From the NCBI GenBank assembly GCA_035485275.1, contig DATHOE010000012.1, positions 198,815 to 262,814 of the forward strand: a stretch of 64,000 bases of DNA. The letters are read 5' to 3'. How positions within the stretch are numbered: position 1 is the stretch's first letter; the number at the start of each line of letters is the position of its first letter. This document shows positions 31,850-39,856 of this stretch, piece after piece. Below the pieces are notes generated by a model. That model had not been told where the DNA came from. It searched no databases and saw only the letters and a program-made list of their open reading frames with translations. A program made the position numbers and the translations under genes. Source of the stretch: DAIDJD01 sp035485275 (GTDB lineage: Bacteria; Oederibacteriota; JAJYGY01; DAIDJD01).

Positions 31850-33171
31850 TCTTGAATGGCTTGGATTGCTCGCCACTTGAGCCCCAACCCAAGGGGCATG
31901 AGGAGGTCGATTGGCTGAAGAGGCTGATTGTCACCTCCGTGAATGGCGCAAACGTTGTTGCCATTGGTGGCGAGCGTGGGGATGACGAGCCGATTGCCTA
32001 TTGCGCTCCTGATGGCGTTTGGTGGGCTGGGCGGTATGTTGGGACGGTTCTGTTCGATGGTGGGCGGTTGACCATCCGGCCCCGTTTTGGGATCGCCGTG
32101 CTGCGGGACTGGCTCTCCCATGCGACGAATGTTGCGCTGGTGGAGGCCCCGGGCCATCTCACTGACGACGAGTCATTTATTGTCCAGCTATTGGCTGCCG
32201 TATGGACGAAGGGCTTCGTCGACGCTGCCCGGCACGGTCTGCCTGCGTTGAAAACCGATTCGGTCTCGCAAGGGGCGGTGGTCCGTGGCCGGTTGGACGT
32301 TGGCAGGTCGGTGCGATTGATAGCCGGCGGAGATGAAGCTCTTGTCTCGATCAGACGGGAGCGGTCGCTGGACCATGCTGCTTCGCGGTCGATAGTGGCC
32401 GCCTATGATGTATTGCGGCGGTGGATGGGCGGCGGCAACGACTCCTGGATACCACCCCGGGTAAAGGAGCTACTACCTCACCTGGCGGCCGTCACAGGGG
32501 CACGCCCGAGGATCCCGACGAAGGCGGAGCTGGGTTGGGTCAGGTACACCCCGATCACGGCGGGATTTGCATCAGTTGCCGACCTATCGCATCAGATCGC
32601 CACCCGGAGGGGGCTAAGCTCCGCACCGGAGGCCGATGGTAGGTGCCAGGGCGTTCTTCTCGACGTGGCTGAGCTTTGGGAGCTTTACGTTCTTTCCATC
32701 CTTCGGCAGGCCGAAAGGGCGCTAACTATTCGCCACGGCACGAGGGAGCTAAAGGCAGCTGGCGCGCTATTGGAGAGCGAGGTGAACAATACCAGCCTTG
32801 GATTCTTGAGGCCCGATGCTTTGGTCGAGGACCATGGTTCCACGGTGGGGGTCCTTGATGCCAAATACAAACGGCTACATCCAAAGCCCGCTGCTCCGCT
32901 TGGGCCTCAAAGGGAAGACCTCTACCAGCTGGCGGCCTACATGGCGCGATTTGGTCGCCAAGCTCCCCGACCTTGGGGGATGCTCGTATACCCGGTGGAT
33001 CCGGTTGAGGGCACGACTCCGCCTGCCGAAAGCCTGAACCCGTGGCGGCTCGACCAAGAGTCGAAAGTTCTTTTTGTGACGCTCCCGCATAAGGCCGACC
33101 AGGCTAAACAAAAGCTGAGAACGGCCATTCAAAGCCTGAAGCCCCAGAACCTTGAGCGATCGGCGGCCTAG
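31846..33171 (+). CDS. mcrC: McrC-like endonuclease subunit
   Basis: 441-aa McrC-family protein. The N-terminal part binds the McrB ring; the C-terminal PD-(D/E)XK nuclease is visible as FLRPDALVEDHGSTVGVLDAKYKRL (catalytic Asp around 323 and DAK near 340). GTG start overlaps the mcrB stop (GTGA), so the subunits are translated together. Longer than E. coli McrC (~350 aa). Confidence 0.85.
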   Translation: MILNGLDCSPLEPQPKGHEEVDWLKRLIVTSVNGANVVAIGGERGDDEPIAYCAPDGVWWAGRYVGTVLFDGGRLTIRPRFGIAVLRDWLSHATNVALVEAPGHLTDDESFIVQLLAAVWTKGFVDAARHGLPALKTDSVSQGAVVRGRLDVGRSVRLIAGGDEALVSIRRERSLDHAASRSIVAAYDVLRRWMGGGNDSWIPPRVKELLPHLAAVTGARPRIPTKAELGWVRYTPITAGFASVADLSHQIATRRGLSSAPEADGRCQGVLLDVAELWELYVLSILRQAERALTIRHGTRELKAAGALLESEVNNTSLGFLRPDALVEDHGSTVGVLDAKYKRLHPKPAAPLGPQREDLYQLAAYMARFGRQAPRPWGMLVYPVDPVEGTTPPAESLNPWRLDQESKVLFVTLPHKADQAKQKLRTAIQSLKPQNLERSAA

Positions 33172-33181
33172 GGCCTCACCA

Positions 33182-33379
33182 GTGGAGGAGAAGATAGTCC
33201 AATGCAACGTGTGCTTCAACAACACCGATGACTATTGGGAGTGCGTGACCTGCGCTCACTACGTGTGCAGCGACTGTAAGAATAGTAGCGGGGGCAATCA
33301 CCCTGGGGATGGTGCGCACTGCAACGATTGGCCCGGGCAGCACTGCGGTCAGAACGGGAAGATGGTAAGGAAAAACTAA
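33182..33379 (+). CDS. Small ZZ-type zinc-finger protein
   Basis: 65-aa Cys/His-rich protein. CNVC, CVTC, CSDC pairs and His residues (NHPGDGAHCNDWPGQHC) follow the order of a ZZ-type zinc finger. GTG at 33,182 assumed; a TTG at 33,152 inside mcrC is an alternative. Lies between mcrC and an ADP-ribosyltransferase-like gene, as a possible recognition or adaptor module. Confidence 0.5.
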   Translation: MEEKIVQCNVCFNNTDDYWECVTCAHYVCSDCKNSSGGNHPGDGAHCNDWPGQHCGQNGKMVRKN

Positions 33380-33426
33380 GTGTGCTTCGGACCCTGGGTT
33401 GGGAAGCCAGTTTTTTTGGAGATCTG

Positions 33427-33867
33427 ATGAGCGTGCCTGTTCCAAGTGAATGGTGGCACTGGACAAGTGAAAGTGTTCGAGATGCCATTGTCTCTACGGG
33501 TCGGTTTCGACCCGAGTTGAATACAAATACAATGCTTGGCACGGGCGTGTACTTTGTCAGGCAAGGTAAGCGTTGGGGCAGCTTGCCAGCCTATGTGCGC
33601 TGCAAAGTGACAATTGCAACCGAAAAGATTCTCGGAGAGTTTTCCGGCCTGGGGCAAAAAGGTCGAGATCGAAACAATGTTCTCTGGTATTTGAAGGAGA
33701 ATCGCGTACCTTCGTCGCAAAACGGGAGGAGTGGGTCGGATATGATCAATCTTGGCATTCGAAACCATTTCCGCTCTGAAGGTTGGGATGCTATTCAGTT
33801 TCAAGAGTACGAACACGAAGTGCTTCTGGTCTTCAATCTAGATGTTCTTGAGGTTCTGGGAGGCTGA
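33427..33867 (+). CDS. ADP-ribosyltransferase-like (HYD1-type) protein
   Basis: 146-aa protein. The pattern WHWTSESVRDAIVSTG (His), LGTGVYFVRQG (Tyr) and a late Glu near EYEHEVLLVFN resembles the H-Y-E triad of diphtheria-toxin/PARP-like ADP-ribosyltransferases, especially HYD1-type toxins. ATG preceded by GGAGATCTG. If active it would transfer ADP-ribose from NAD+ to protein or nucleic acid. Remote homology only; confirm by structure prediction. Confidence 0.45.
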   Translation: MSVPVPSEWWHWTSESVRDAIVSTGRFRPELNTNTMLGTGVYFVRQGKRWGSLPAYVRCKVTIATEKILGEFSGLGQKGRDRNNVLWYLKENRVPSSQNGRSGSDMINLGIRNHFRSEGWDAIQFQEYEHEVLLVFNLDVLEVLGG

Positions 33868-33927
33868 AATGACTTCTGGGCCAAGGTAACTATTCATACA
33901 TGAAAAACAAGATGCTTGGAGGCCTTA

Positions 33928-34824
33928 ATGTGGATGAAGGTGCCGAAGTGGCTAGGCTGGATTCTGCCGAGAACCTGGGTGGAAGAAAGACCAGGCCCTA
34001 CTCGTGTGGAAAGTCCAACCCAACTGATTCCTAGGAACTTAGGAGAGGGGGCTGCTGTCGGTGGTGCATTGGCCGCTGCGGGCGGCCCTACTGCGTTAGC
34101 CATTTCGACAGGGGCAGTTGCGGCTGCAAGCGGCCCCGCAATAATGGCCTTAGGCTCCGCGTTGTTAGTTGGTGTACTCGCTGCCCGGGCCGAGGCGATA
34201 TCAAGGGCTCTCGATGAGCTTCCGGAAACGATTCGCGCGAGGGTGATGCAACTTCTTGAGGAGGATGAGGAGTTTAGAGATTTCTTCTATGATTCTTGCG
34301 CTAAGTTGCGCGTTGGTTTGCGCGAAGAGAAGCTCCGTGTTTGGCGGAATATTGTTGGGCAGGGGGCAGAGAACACCCAGAACATAAGGCGTTTCGAACT
34401 CTTCATGATGGTCTTTGATGAGCTAACCCAGGCTGATATCATTGTCCTTGCACACTTCTATAGGCCGCTTCCTGATGGACTTGATCCTAGAGTTTTTACT
34501 GGTCCTCTGTTTCTTAGGTTCTTGGATGGCGGTGGCCGGGAGATTGACGACACCTTGGTTCACGCAAGCATCAGGAGATTGGAAGCGCGGCACTTATTAG
34601 GGGCGTATAGAGCTGGAATGGAACGACAAGCACGCGGAATAGCGAGTCTTAATATCGGCAGTTGGCACCCTAGTGATTTTGGCAGGGAGTTCTTCAATAC
34701 TATTAATCGTTGTCCGGGCCGGGCATTTGAACCCCAGGCACTTAGGTTAGATCAAATCAAAGATCCGAGAAATCCGAACTGGCCTCAACTGCCCCCACCC
34801 GCAGCAAAAGCCGCTGGAGCGTGA
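33928..34824 (+). CDS. Membrane-anchored protein of unknown function
   Basis: 298 aa. ATG chosen for GGAGG 6 nt upstream. After a short basic N-terminus, residues ~45-90 are strongly hydrophobic (GAAVGGALAAAGGPTALAIS..., ASGPAIMALGSALLVGVLAA), enough for two helices. The C-terminal ~200 residues are helical (LDELPETIRARVMQLLEEDEEFRDFFY..., RFELFMMVFDELTQADIIVLAHF). Last gene of the McrBC-led cluster; may be an abortive-infection-like effector, but no family is firmly recognised. Confidence 0.55.
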   Translation: MWMKVPKWLGWILPRTWVEERPGPTRVESPTQLIPRNLGEGAAVGGALAAAGGPTALAISTGAVAAASGPAIMALGSALLVGVLAARAEAISRALDELPETIRARVMQLLEEDEEFRDFFYDSCAKLRVGLREEKLRVWRNIVGQGAENTQNIRRFELFMMVFDELTQADIIVLAHFYRPLPDGLDPRVFTGPLFLRFLDGGGREIDDTLVHASIRRLEARHLLGAYRAGMERQARGIASLNIGSWHPSDFGREFFNTINRCPGRAFEPQALRLDQIKDPRNPNWPQLPPPAAKAAGA

Positions 34825-35047
34825 GGGAAAAGCGAAATTGGGTTGTCATTCCTAATGGAGTTTCAGAGATTGAGAACTCTTGGAGTGTGAAGGGAAAGCT
34901 ATCTTTGTCTTTTTTTGAGATTTCGGCTCGAAGGTAACAAAACCCCATTTCGTTACGTCTTGTTCGCAATGCGGGACACGGTCAGGATATTCCCAGGCGT
35001 CAGGACATTAGGAATGGCGTCCAACCGACCATTGAGGCGGATATAAC

Positions 35048-35194
35048 ATGCTTGAGTACAATCCCAAATGGTGTTTCAAACCGCCCGCAGATGGGAAGTT
35101 TTTTAACAGTTCGATTCCACCAGGTGCGCTTGGGGACTTCCATACGTTCATTGATAAGGTAGGCACCCAGGGCAGGCGGAGAGACACCCTTTAG
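35048..35194 (+). CDS. Short 48-aa open frame, probable gene remnant
   Basis: MLEYNPKWCFKPPADGKFF... with a GAGGCGG site 8 nt upstream, ending shortly before the second copy of the direct repeat. May be the truncated 5' end of a gene cut by the recombination that created the repeat. The rest of 34,825-35,248 shows no gene. Confidence 0.3.
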   Translation: MLEYNPKWCFKPPADGKFFNSSIPPGALGDFHTFIDKVGTQGRRRDTL

Positions 35195-35248
35195 CTGTTC
35201 AAGACGTAACTCGGGGGAAGCGCGGGCATTTCCAACTACAGCCCCCTA

Positions 35249-35707
35249 GATGTCTTGGAACTGCGGATCAAAAGGCTCCTTGGGGAGTCGCCAGTGCTGC
35301 CGGACGCTCCATTTTTTTCCAAATGCATCTATTCTGTCCTTATCGCGGAAAAATGGATTTTGGGAACGGCGTTTTCCGGTTTCAGAGAGCTGGCGACTCT
35401 AACGGCGAATGAACATTTGGATCGGCGTTGGAAAATGTTTGGAATCAACTCCGCTTCGATCAAACTGGACGTAGATGTGGACGTCGATTCGAGGGCGGAT
35501 GGTGTGTTGTTGACCGCTCTCATGTCTTATCCGCCGTCCGGACAAAACCAGGAGCGGCTCAGGGAGAGTAAAGTTTCAATCAAGATTCCGCGTGTTTCGG
35601 CAAACTTAGGATATGGTAAGCCCCAATCGCACGAAACCAGATACACAGCAGGGGCGAGGAAAATGAGTGTTCCAGACGATGTCATATGGCTTGCACCGGG
35701 ACGTTAG
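35249..35707 (+). pseudogene. 5'-truncated copy of the 26,941 gene
   Basis: Matches codons ~68-221 of the 26,941 gene (for example IKLDVDVDVDSRADGVLLTALMSYPP against IKLDIDVDVDLGADSVLLTALISRPP) but lacks the N-terminal domain and any ribosome-binding site; only a TTG at 35,255 could start it. It is the right-hand direct repeat (35,249-35,781) of the defence block. Confidence 0.75.
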
Positions 35708-35747
35708 TCAACGGTTGGCTCTTACGTTCCTGAAGGAGTGTTGCGGA

Positions 35748-35779
35748 AAAGGCCCGGACGAAATCTCCGGGCCTTTTTT
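35748..35779 (+). terminator. Rho-independent terminator (repeat copy)
   Basis: AAGGCCCGG pairs with CCGGGCCTT, then a T-run. Counterpart of the terminator at 27,646. Confidence 0.7.
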
Positions 35780-35870
35780 ATTTGGTCTTCATGTGCGTCG
35801 TCAACTGGCAATGGAGGCTCACGGCCATTTGAGATGCTATTGGTTTAGGTCCACTTGGGCACTAAAGCTC

Positions 35871-36119
35871 TTAATCTTGGTCATCAAAGTCCCGACCGGC
35901 CCTCTTTATGATCTCTGCGCAATATCTGATGTTATTTACTTCTTTGTCTTGGCCGCAAAGGTAGCCTAGGCCGAAGGTTATTGTGGCTAAAAGAAAAATC
36001 AAGACGGTTGGCCAGCGCACGGCAATCGGCGGGATCCATACCACAGGGAGTATTGCTATCTTGGTGAAAAGATATTTGAGCATGATCGCTCCTTCTGATG
36101 CCTGCCAAACCTGAATCAT
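35871..36119 (-). CDS. Small membrane protein coupled to ClpP-like gene
   Basis: 82-aa protein with one or two membrane segments (LFTKIAILPVVWIPPIAV and VLIFLLATITFGLGYLCG) and a charged tail. Its ATG overlaps the ClpP stop (ATGA), placing it third in the AAA+/ClpP operon. The chromosomal copy of the module has no equivalent. Could anchor the protease at the membrane. Confidence 0.6.
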   Translation of the reverse strand: MIQVWQASEGAIMLKYLFTKIAILPVVWIPPIAVRWPTVLIFLLATITFGLGYLCGQDKEVNNIRYCAEIIKRAGRDFDDQD

Positions 36120-36685
36120 TGTAGAGCGCCGTGGATGGCGTCAATCATCCCGCACTCGAGGGCCTCGTCGGGCGTCAGCCAGGTATCGACGTCCCTCAGC
36201 AAAGTCCGTTCCACCTCGGCCCGATCGCGAAGCTTGGTGTGTTTCAGGTAATGAGTGACCACGCGTTCATGAAGTAGGTCCTCCATTTTGCGGCGGGCAA
36301 GCATGTCGGAATAGTTACCCAGGGACATTCCCGAGAAACGGTGGGACAGCAGGGTGCTGTTCGGCGTGACACCACGCCTGCCTTTTTGGCCGGCCATCAG
36401 CACCAAAAGGGCCATGCTTGCCACTGTGCCGATGCCGGTGGTCGCGAAAGGTATCTTGGACCAGGCCATCAGATCAATGAGTCCGAAACCGTCCATCACT
36501 GATCCACCGGGGCTTGAGATCAACATTTGCAGGAAGGGAAGACGCGCCTTAATGTTGGCACGAAGAATGTCTTCTTGTATCCGCCGTACGTTTTCACGAT
36601 CGATTTCTCCGGAAAGGAAAAGCAGGCCTTTTTCCTGAAGATTTTCATCCTTGGTGTCTTTCGTTTCCTTTTTTTCGTCGCTCAT
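36116..36685 (-). CDS. ClpP-like serine protease (copy 2, island)
   Basis: 189-aa paralogue of the 9,019 protein. Triad Ser90 (TVASMALL), His115 (TLLSHRF) and Asp167 (DVDTWLTPDEA), with SSPGGSV loop, so catalysis is expected. 10 nt after the AAA+ stop, the same spacing as copy 1. Followed by a coupled small membrane protein gene. Known ClpP forms two heptameric rings; whether this family does is not known. Confidence 0.85.
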   Translation of the reverse strand: MSDEKKETKDTKDENLQEKGLLFLSGEIDRENVRRIQEDILRANIKARLPFLQMLISSPGGSVMDGFGLIDLMAWSKIPFATTGIGTVASMALLVLMAGQKGRRGVTPNSTLLSHRFSGMSLGNYSDMLARRKMEDLLHERVVTHYLKHTKLRDRAEVERTLLRDVDTWLTPDEALECGMIDAIHGALQ

Positions 36686-36695
36686 GATATTTCCC

Positions 36696-38696
36696 TCAGA
36701 AAAGCAGCTTAACGCGCGGTTTCAAGCCGCGTAGATGGAAATCGGCCGCCATAGCGGCGTCTTGACGGGTTACCTGGGCGGTCGGGCGTCCGGAATTGCG
36801 ACGCAGGCAGGCCGCAACGATCGCCTCGCGTAATACCAAGGCAGCTCTGCCGGAGTCCGCGCTGCAGGCCTGGAGCAGTTGCTCCCCAACGCCGTCTTCC
36901 ATAGCCCAAGGCTCCAAGGCGGTATAATTTTCGCGTCCCCAGGCTACAAAATCGAATTCCTTTGTCTCCAGCAAGATGGTCCCCGTGACTTTTGGGAGCG
37001 GTGGCCAACCTTCGCCCCCGATCACCAATATCCCCGTGCCGCGGAAATTCAAGAAATCCATCAGCGGCCGGTTGGAACGGGAAGAGGTGTCCAATTCATC
37101 GATGGTACAGCCCAGCACTGGAAGGATGCCCGCCGCCCAGGCTTGGGACAGCGCTCCTGAGAGAAATTCATGCCGTTTGTAACGGTCATCCTCATCCTTG
37201 GCGCGGGTTAGACCGAGCAAGCTTTCCCACCTCATTTGAAGTCCCGCGACCTTAGCGACCATTACCGCGGCGTTATATCCGGTGTCGAGGTCTTTGCATT
37301 CAAGTGCGATTTTTTGTTGGAATTTCCAATTGTGGGAAGTCTCAGGAAGGTCGATGAGGACTTTCAACCTTAAACCCAACTTCACCAGCTCCCAGCGTGA
37401 CGAACGGGCTATTTTGTGGCGCACGATGGCGATGTTATTTCGGTCGGGCATCTCCGGCCAATCCAAATCGACGCTTATCTGGGCCTTCGCTTCCGCATCA
37501 AGGGTCACCGCGTCGAGGGTTAGCAGACCCAAACTGTCCGCGCGCGCTGCGGCGTTACGTATGAGGCCCCCCGTGAGCTCATAGCGCCGCGCGACGCCTT
37601 CGACCGTCCCCTGGGCCGATGGAGTCCGAAGATGCCGCTTCCAAAGCTCGGCCCTTTCCGCCGTGTTCGGGATTTTGAACAGAATTTGATTTTGGAAACG
37701 TCGCTGAAAAGCCTCGTGGAGGTTTAGCCAGCCCTGATTCATCGCTCCCATCACCACGCCGGGATGGTTCTGCAGAACCTGTAGCAGGGCGGCCGATGCC
37801 GCCGATGGGCCGCGGCGCATCGCCTCTTTGTCCATCCAACGCCCGCACTCATCCAGGAATAGCACGGCACCCTCGATTCGAGCGGCGGCGGCGGCACGTT
37901 CGAAAAACAGGGATTCGTTTTCCTCGTGTGAAGCCCGGGCCGAGAGCAGCGGGAGCCCCAATTCGCCGGCAATGGCGCCGGCGCTAAGGGTTTTGCCGGT
38001 GCCAGCCCTTCCCCACAGAAGTGCGCAACGGCTGAGCGCGGTCGGATCCTTGCATAGCTTGAGAAAGGACTCCAATTCGCGGCGTGTCTGGGGGTTCAAG
38101 ACCAGATCGCCCAGGCGCTTGGACGGTTGGTCGAGGGACAGGTTCTCGTCCAGTTGGCGGGTTTCTGATGCGTCGCCGGGATACAAAAGGCTGGCGAGGA
38201 AGGGAGTGAGCCGGACCGCACCTTCCAGGGGCGTGGCCGCGCCGGTGCGCGAGATCAGGCGCCGCGAGGTCAAACTGCCTTGAGGCAGCAGGCGCTGTGC
38301 TATCTGGACGCGCCAAGCCTCGCTTGGGCCGCCCAGCCAGGTCACAAGGTTTTCGGCGCTTAGCGCCTGGATCGGATGCCCAGGGGAATGTTCGGAGACA
38401 TTTTTTAGTTCGATGTAACCATAACCACTGCGTAGTCTGCGCCGGAGGCCCAGGTCCTGGCCCTCTAGGTACAGGCCTGCCAAGACAAGTCGGTCCAGCG
38501 GGGACTCTGTCAGGCGGGACACCCGTCCGGCCACCGAAGCCCGGTTGCCACTTTCGGCCGCAATTTGCCTTAAAGCTTCCTCGGGTTCCTCCCCACTTTC
38601 GGCCATGCGACGCAGGGTCGTCATCCAGGCGGAGTCAGGATCCGGGACTGACGAATGTTGGATCTGCGTGGCGGCGGAAGCGGTTGGTGACGGCAT
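36696..38696 (-). CDS. AAA+ ATPase partner of ClpP-like protease (copy 2, island)
   Basis: 666-aa paralogue of the 9,584 protein. The helical N-terminal domain is conserved (PLDRLVLAGLYLEGQDLGLRRRL, LSAENLVTWLGG). Walker A GRAGTGKT, Walker B VLFLDECGRWMD, sensor VMGAMNQGW and arginine finger FQRRF are present. The C-terminal domain ends in a hydrophobic tail (LRGLKPRVKLLF). Divergent from the WYL regulator pair across a 200-bp intergenic region. Presumed unfoldase for the ClpP-like product. Confidence 0.75.
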   Translation of the reverse strand: MPSPTASAATQIQHSSVPDPDSAWMTTLRRMAESGEEPEEALRQIAAESGNRASVAGRVSRLTESPLDRLVLAGLYLEGQDLGLRRRLRSGYGYIELKNVSEHSPGHPIQALSAENLVTWLGGPSEAWRVQIAQRLLPQGSLTSRRLISRTGAATPLEGAVRLTPFLASLLYPGDASETRQLDENLSLDQPSKRLGDLVLNPQTRRELESFLKLCKDPTALSRCALLWGRAGTGKTLSAGAIAGELGLPLLSARASHEENESLFFERAAAAARIEGAVLFLDECGRWMDKEAMRRGPSAASAALLQVLQNHPGVVMGAMNQGWLNLHEAFQRRFQNQILFKIPNTAERAELWKRHLRTPSAQGTVEGVARRYELTGGLIRNAAARADSLGLLTLDAVTLDAEAKAQISVDLDWPEMPDRNNIAIVRHKIARSSRWELVKLGLRLKVLIDLPETSHNWKFQQKIALECKDLDTGYNAAVMVAKVAGLQMRWESLLGLTRAKDEDDRYKRHEFLSGALSQAWAAGILPVLGCTIDELDTSSRSNRPLMDFLNFRGTGILVIGGEGWPPLPKVTGTILLETKEFDFVAWGRENYTALEPWAMEDGVGEQLLQACSADSGRAALVLREAIVAACLRRNSGRPTAQVTRQDAAMAADFHLRGLKPRVKLLF

Positions 38697-38788
38697 AGGG
38701 GTATCCGAACGAGAGGCTTGATATCTTTGACTTGAGTTAGCTTACATGGCACCTGGGACATTCCTAAACTTGAGCAAATCCAAGGGAC

Positions 38789-38855
38789 TTTCGGCCATCC
38801 GAAAACGTAAGCCATACCAAACCCCTTTTGCGACGGCTCGGTGTTGGGCTATGAT
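38789..38855 (+). promoter_or_regulatory. Intergenic operator and promoter of the WYL pair
   Basis: Inverted repeat TTTCGG-CCAT-CCGAAA (38,789-38,804), then TTGCGA (38,828-38,833), 16-bp spacer and TATGAT (38,850-38,855) pointing at the first WYL gene (start 38,897). The palindrome lies between the divergent AAA+ and WYL genes and could bind the WYL proteins. Confidence 0.5.
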
Positions 38856-38896
38856 TGGGGGGCATTTGAGTCCGTTATCGATGAGGTTCCACGATT

Positions 38897-39856
38897 ATGG
38901 CCGAAAACCTTGAACGCCAGCTCGCCGTGATGGCCCTCCTAGCCGGGGCGAAACGTGGCATTTCGCGTGACGACATTTTTCAGCGTTTGGAAAACTTCTA
39001 TCCCGCGGCTACGGCAAAGCAGGCGGTTGCGGCAAAGAAGATGTTTGCCAGGGACCTGGAGTCCCTGGCCACTATGGGCTTACCGGTCCTGTCCGTCGGG
39101 GAGGACGGCGAGGATTTGTACCGCCTCGCCGGCATGGGTGAAACCCTGCCTGACGATTTTTCCTTGAGCGTTTCCGAGGCTAGCGGGCTACGGGCATTGC
39201 TGGACGACCCCGTTGTGAGCCAGCAATTGGCGTCCCCCAGCGCGCGGGTCCTGTCCAATCTTTTGGCCTTCCATGCCCCCTTTGATTTGGAAGGACAGGG
39301 CGAGAACAAGGAGGGAAGCGCCTTGGATGCACGCCTCTCCCGCCTTATGGCCATGGCCCGCGACAAGTCGGCCGCCCAGGTCGACTATCCCTCCCGGACT
39401 GGCGCTGTGGAGACTAGGGTCATCAGTCCCATCGGCGGCTGGCTGCACCGCGGTCTGCCCTATGTCGTTGCTGTGTGCCACCGGGACCAGAGTCCCAAGA
39501 CCTTTTCCGTGGCAAAGATCGCCCGCCTTGAAGCCGGCGCCGAGGCCTTTCGGGAGCCCTCAAAGGATTTCAAGTTCGAGGAGCACGCGAACCGGAACGC
39601 CTTCAGGCTGGAGAACGCGATCGGATTGCGCAAGGTGCAGATCAGAATCTCGGCGGAGGAAAGCTGGCGCCTGAAGGAGCGGGCTCCTTGGTCCGTGGTG
39701 GAGAATTATCCCGACGGCGCGGTGCGGGCCGAGTTTGAGGTCAGTTCCCCCCGCCGCTTTTACCGGATGATCTTGGGATATGGACGTTTCGCCGAGATCC
39801 TGGGGCCGCCTGAGATCCGGTCGGAGTTCGCCGCCTTTTTGAAGGCGCGTCTATGA
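38897..39856 (+). CDS. WYL-domain regulator (first of pair)
   Basis: 319-aa protein: an N-terminal helix-turn-helix (AVMALLAGAKRGISRDDIFQRLENF), a WYL Sm-like domain around residues 150-235 (ISPIGGWLHRGLPYVVAVCHRD...FSVAKIARLEA) and a C-terminal WCX-like region. WYL proteins sense nucleic-acid ligands; tandem pairs such as PafBC activate DNA-damage genes. Overlaps the second WYL gene by ATGA. Divergent from the AAA+/ClpP operon, which it may regulate. Confidence 0.8.
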   Translation: MAENLERQLAVMALLAGAKRGISRDDIFQRLENFYPAATAKQAVAAKKMFARDLESLATMGLPVLSVGEDGEDLYRLAGMGETLPDDFSLSVSEASGLRALLDDPVVSQQLASPSARVLSNLLAFHAPFDLEGQGENKEGSALDARLSRLMAMARDKSAAQVDYPSRTGAVETRVISPIGGWLHRGLPYVVAVCHRDQSPKTFSVAKIARLEAGAEAFREPSKDFKFEEHANRNAFRLENAIGLRKVQIRISAEESWRLKERAPWSVVENYPDGAVRAEFEVSSPRRFYRMILGYGRFAEILGPPEIRSEFAAFLKARL

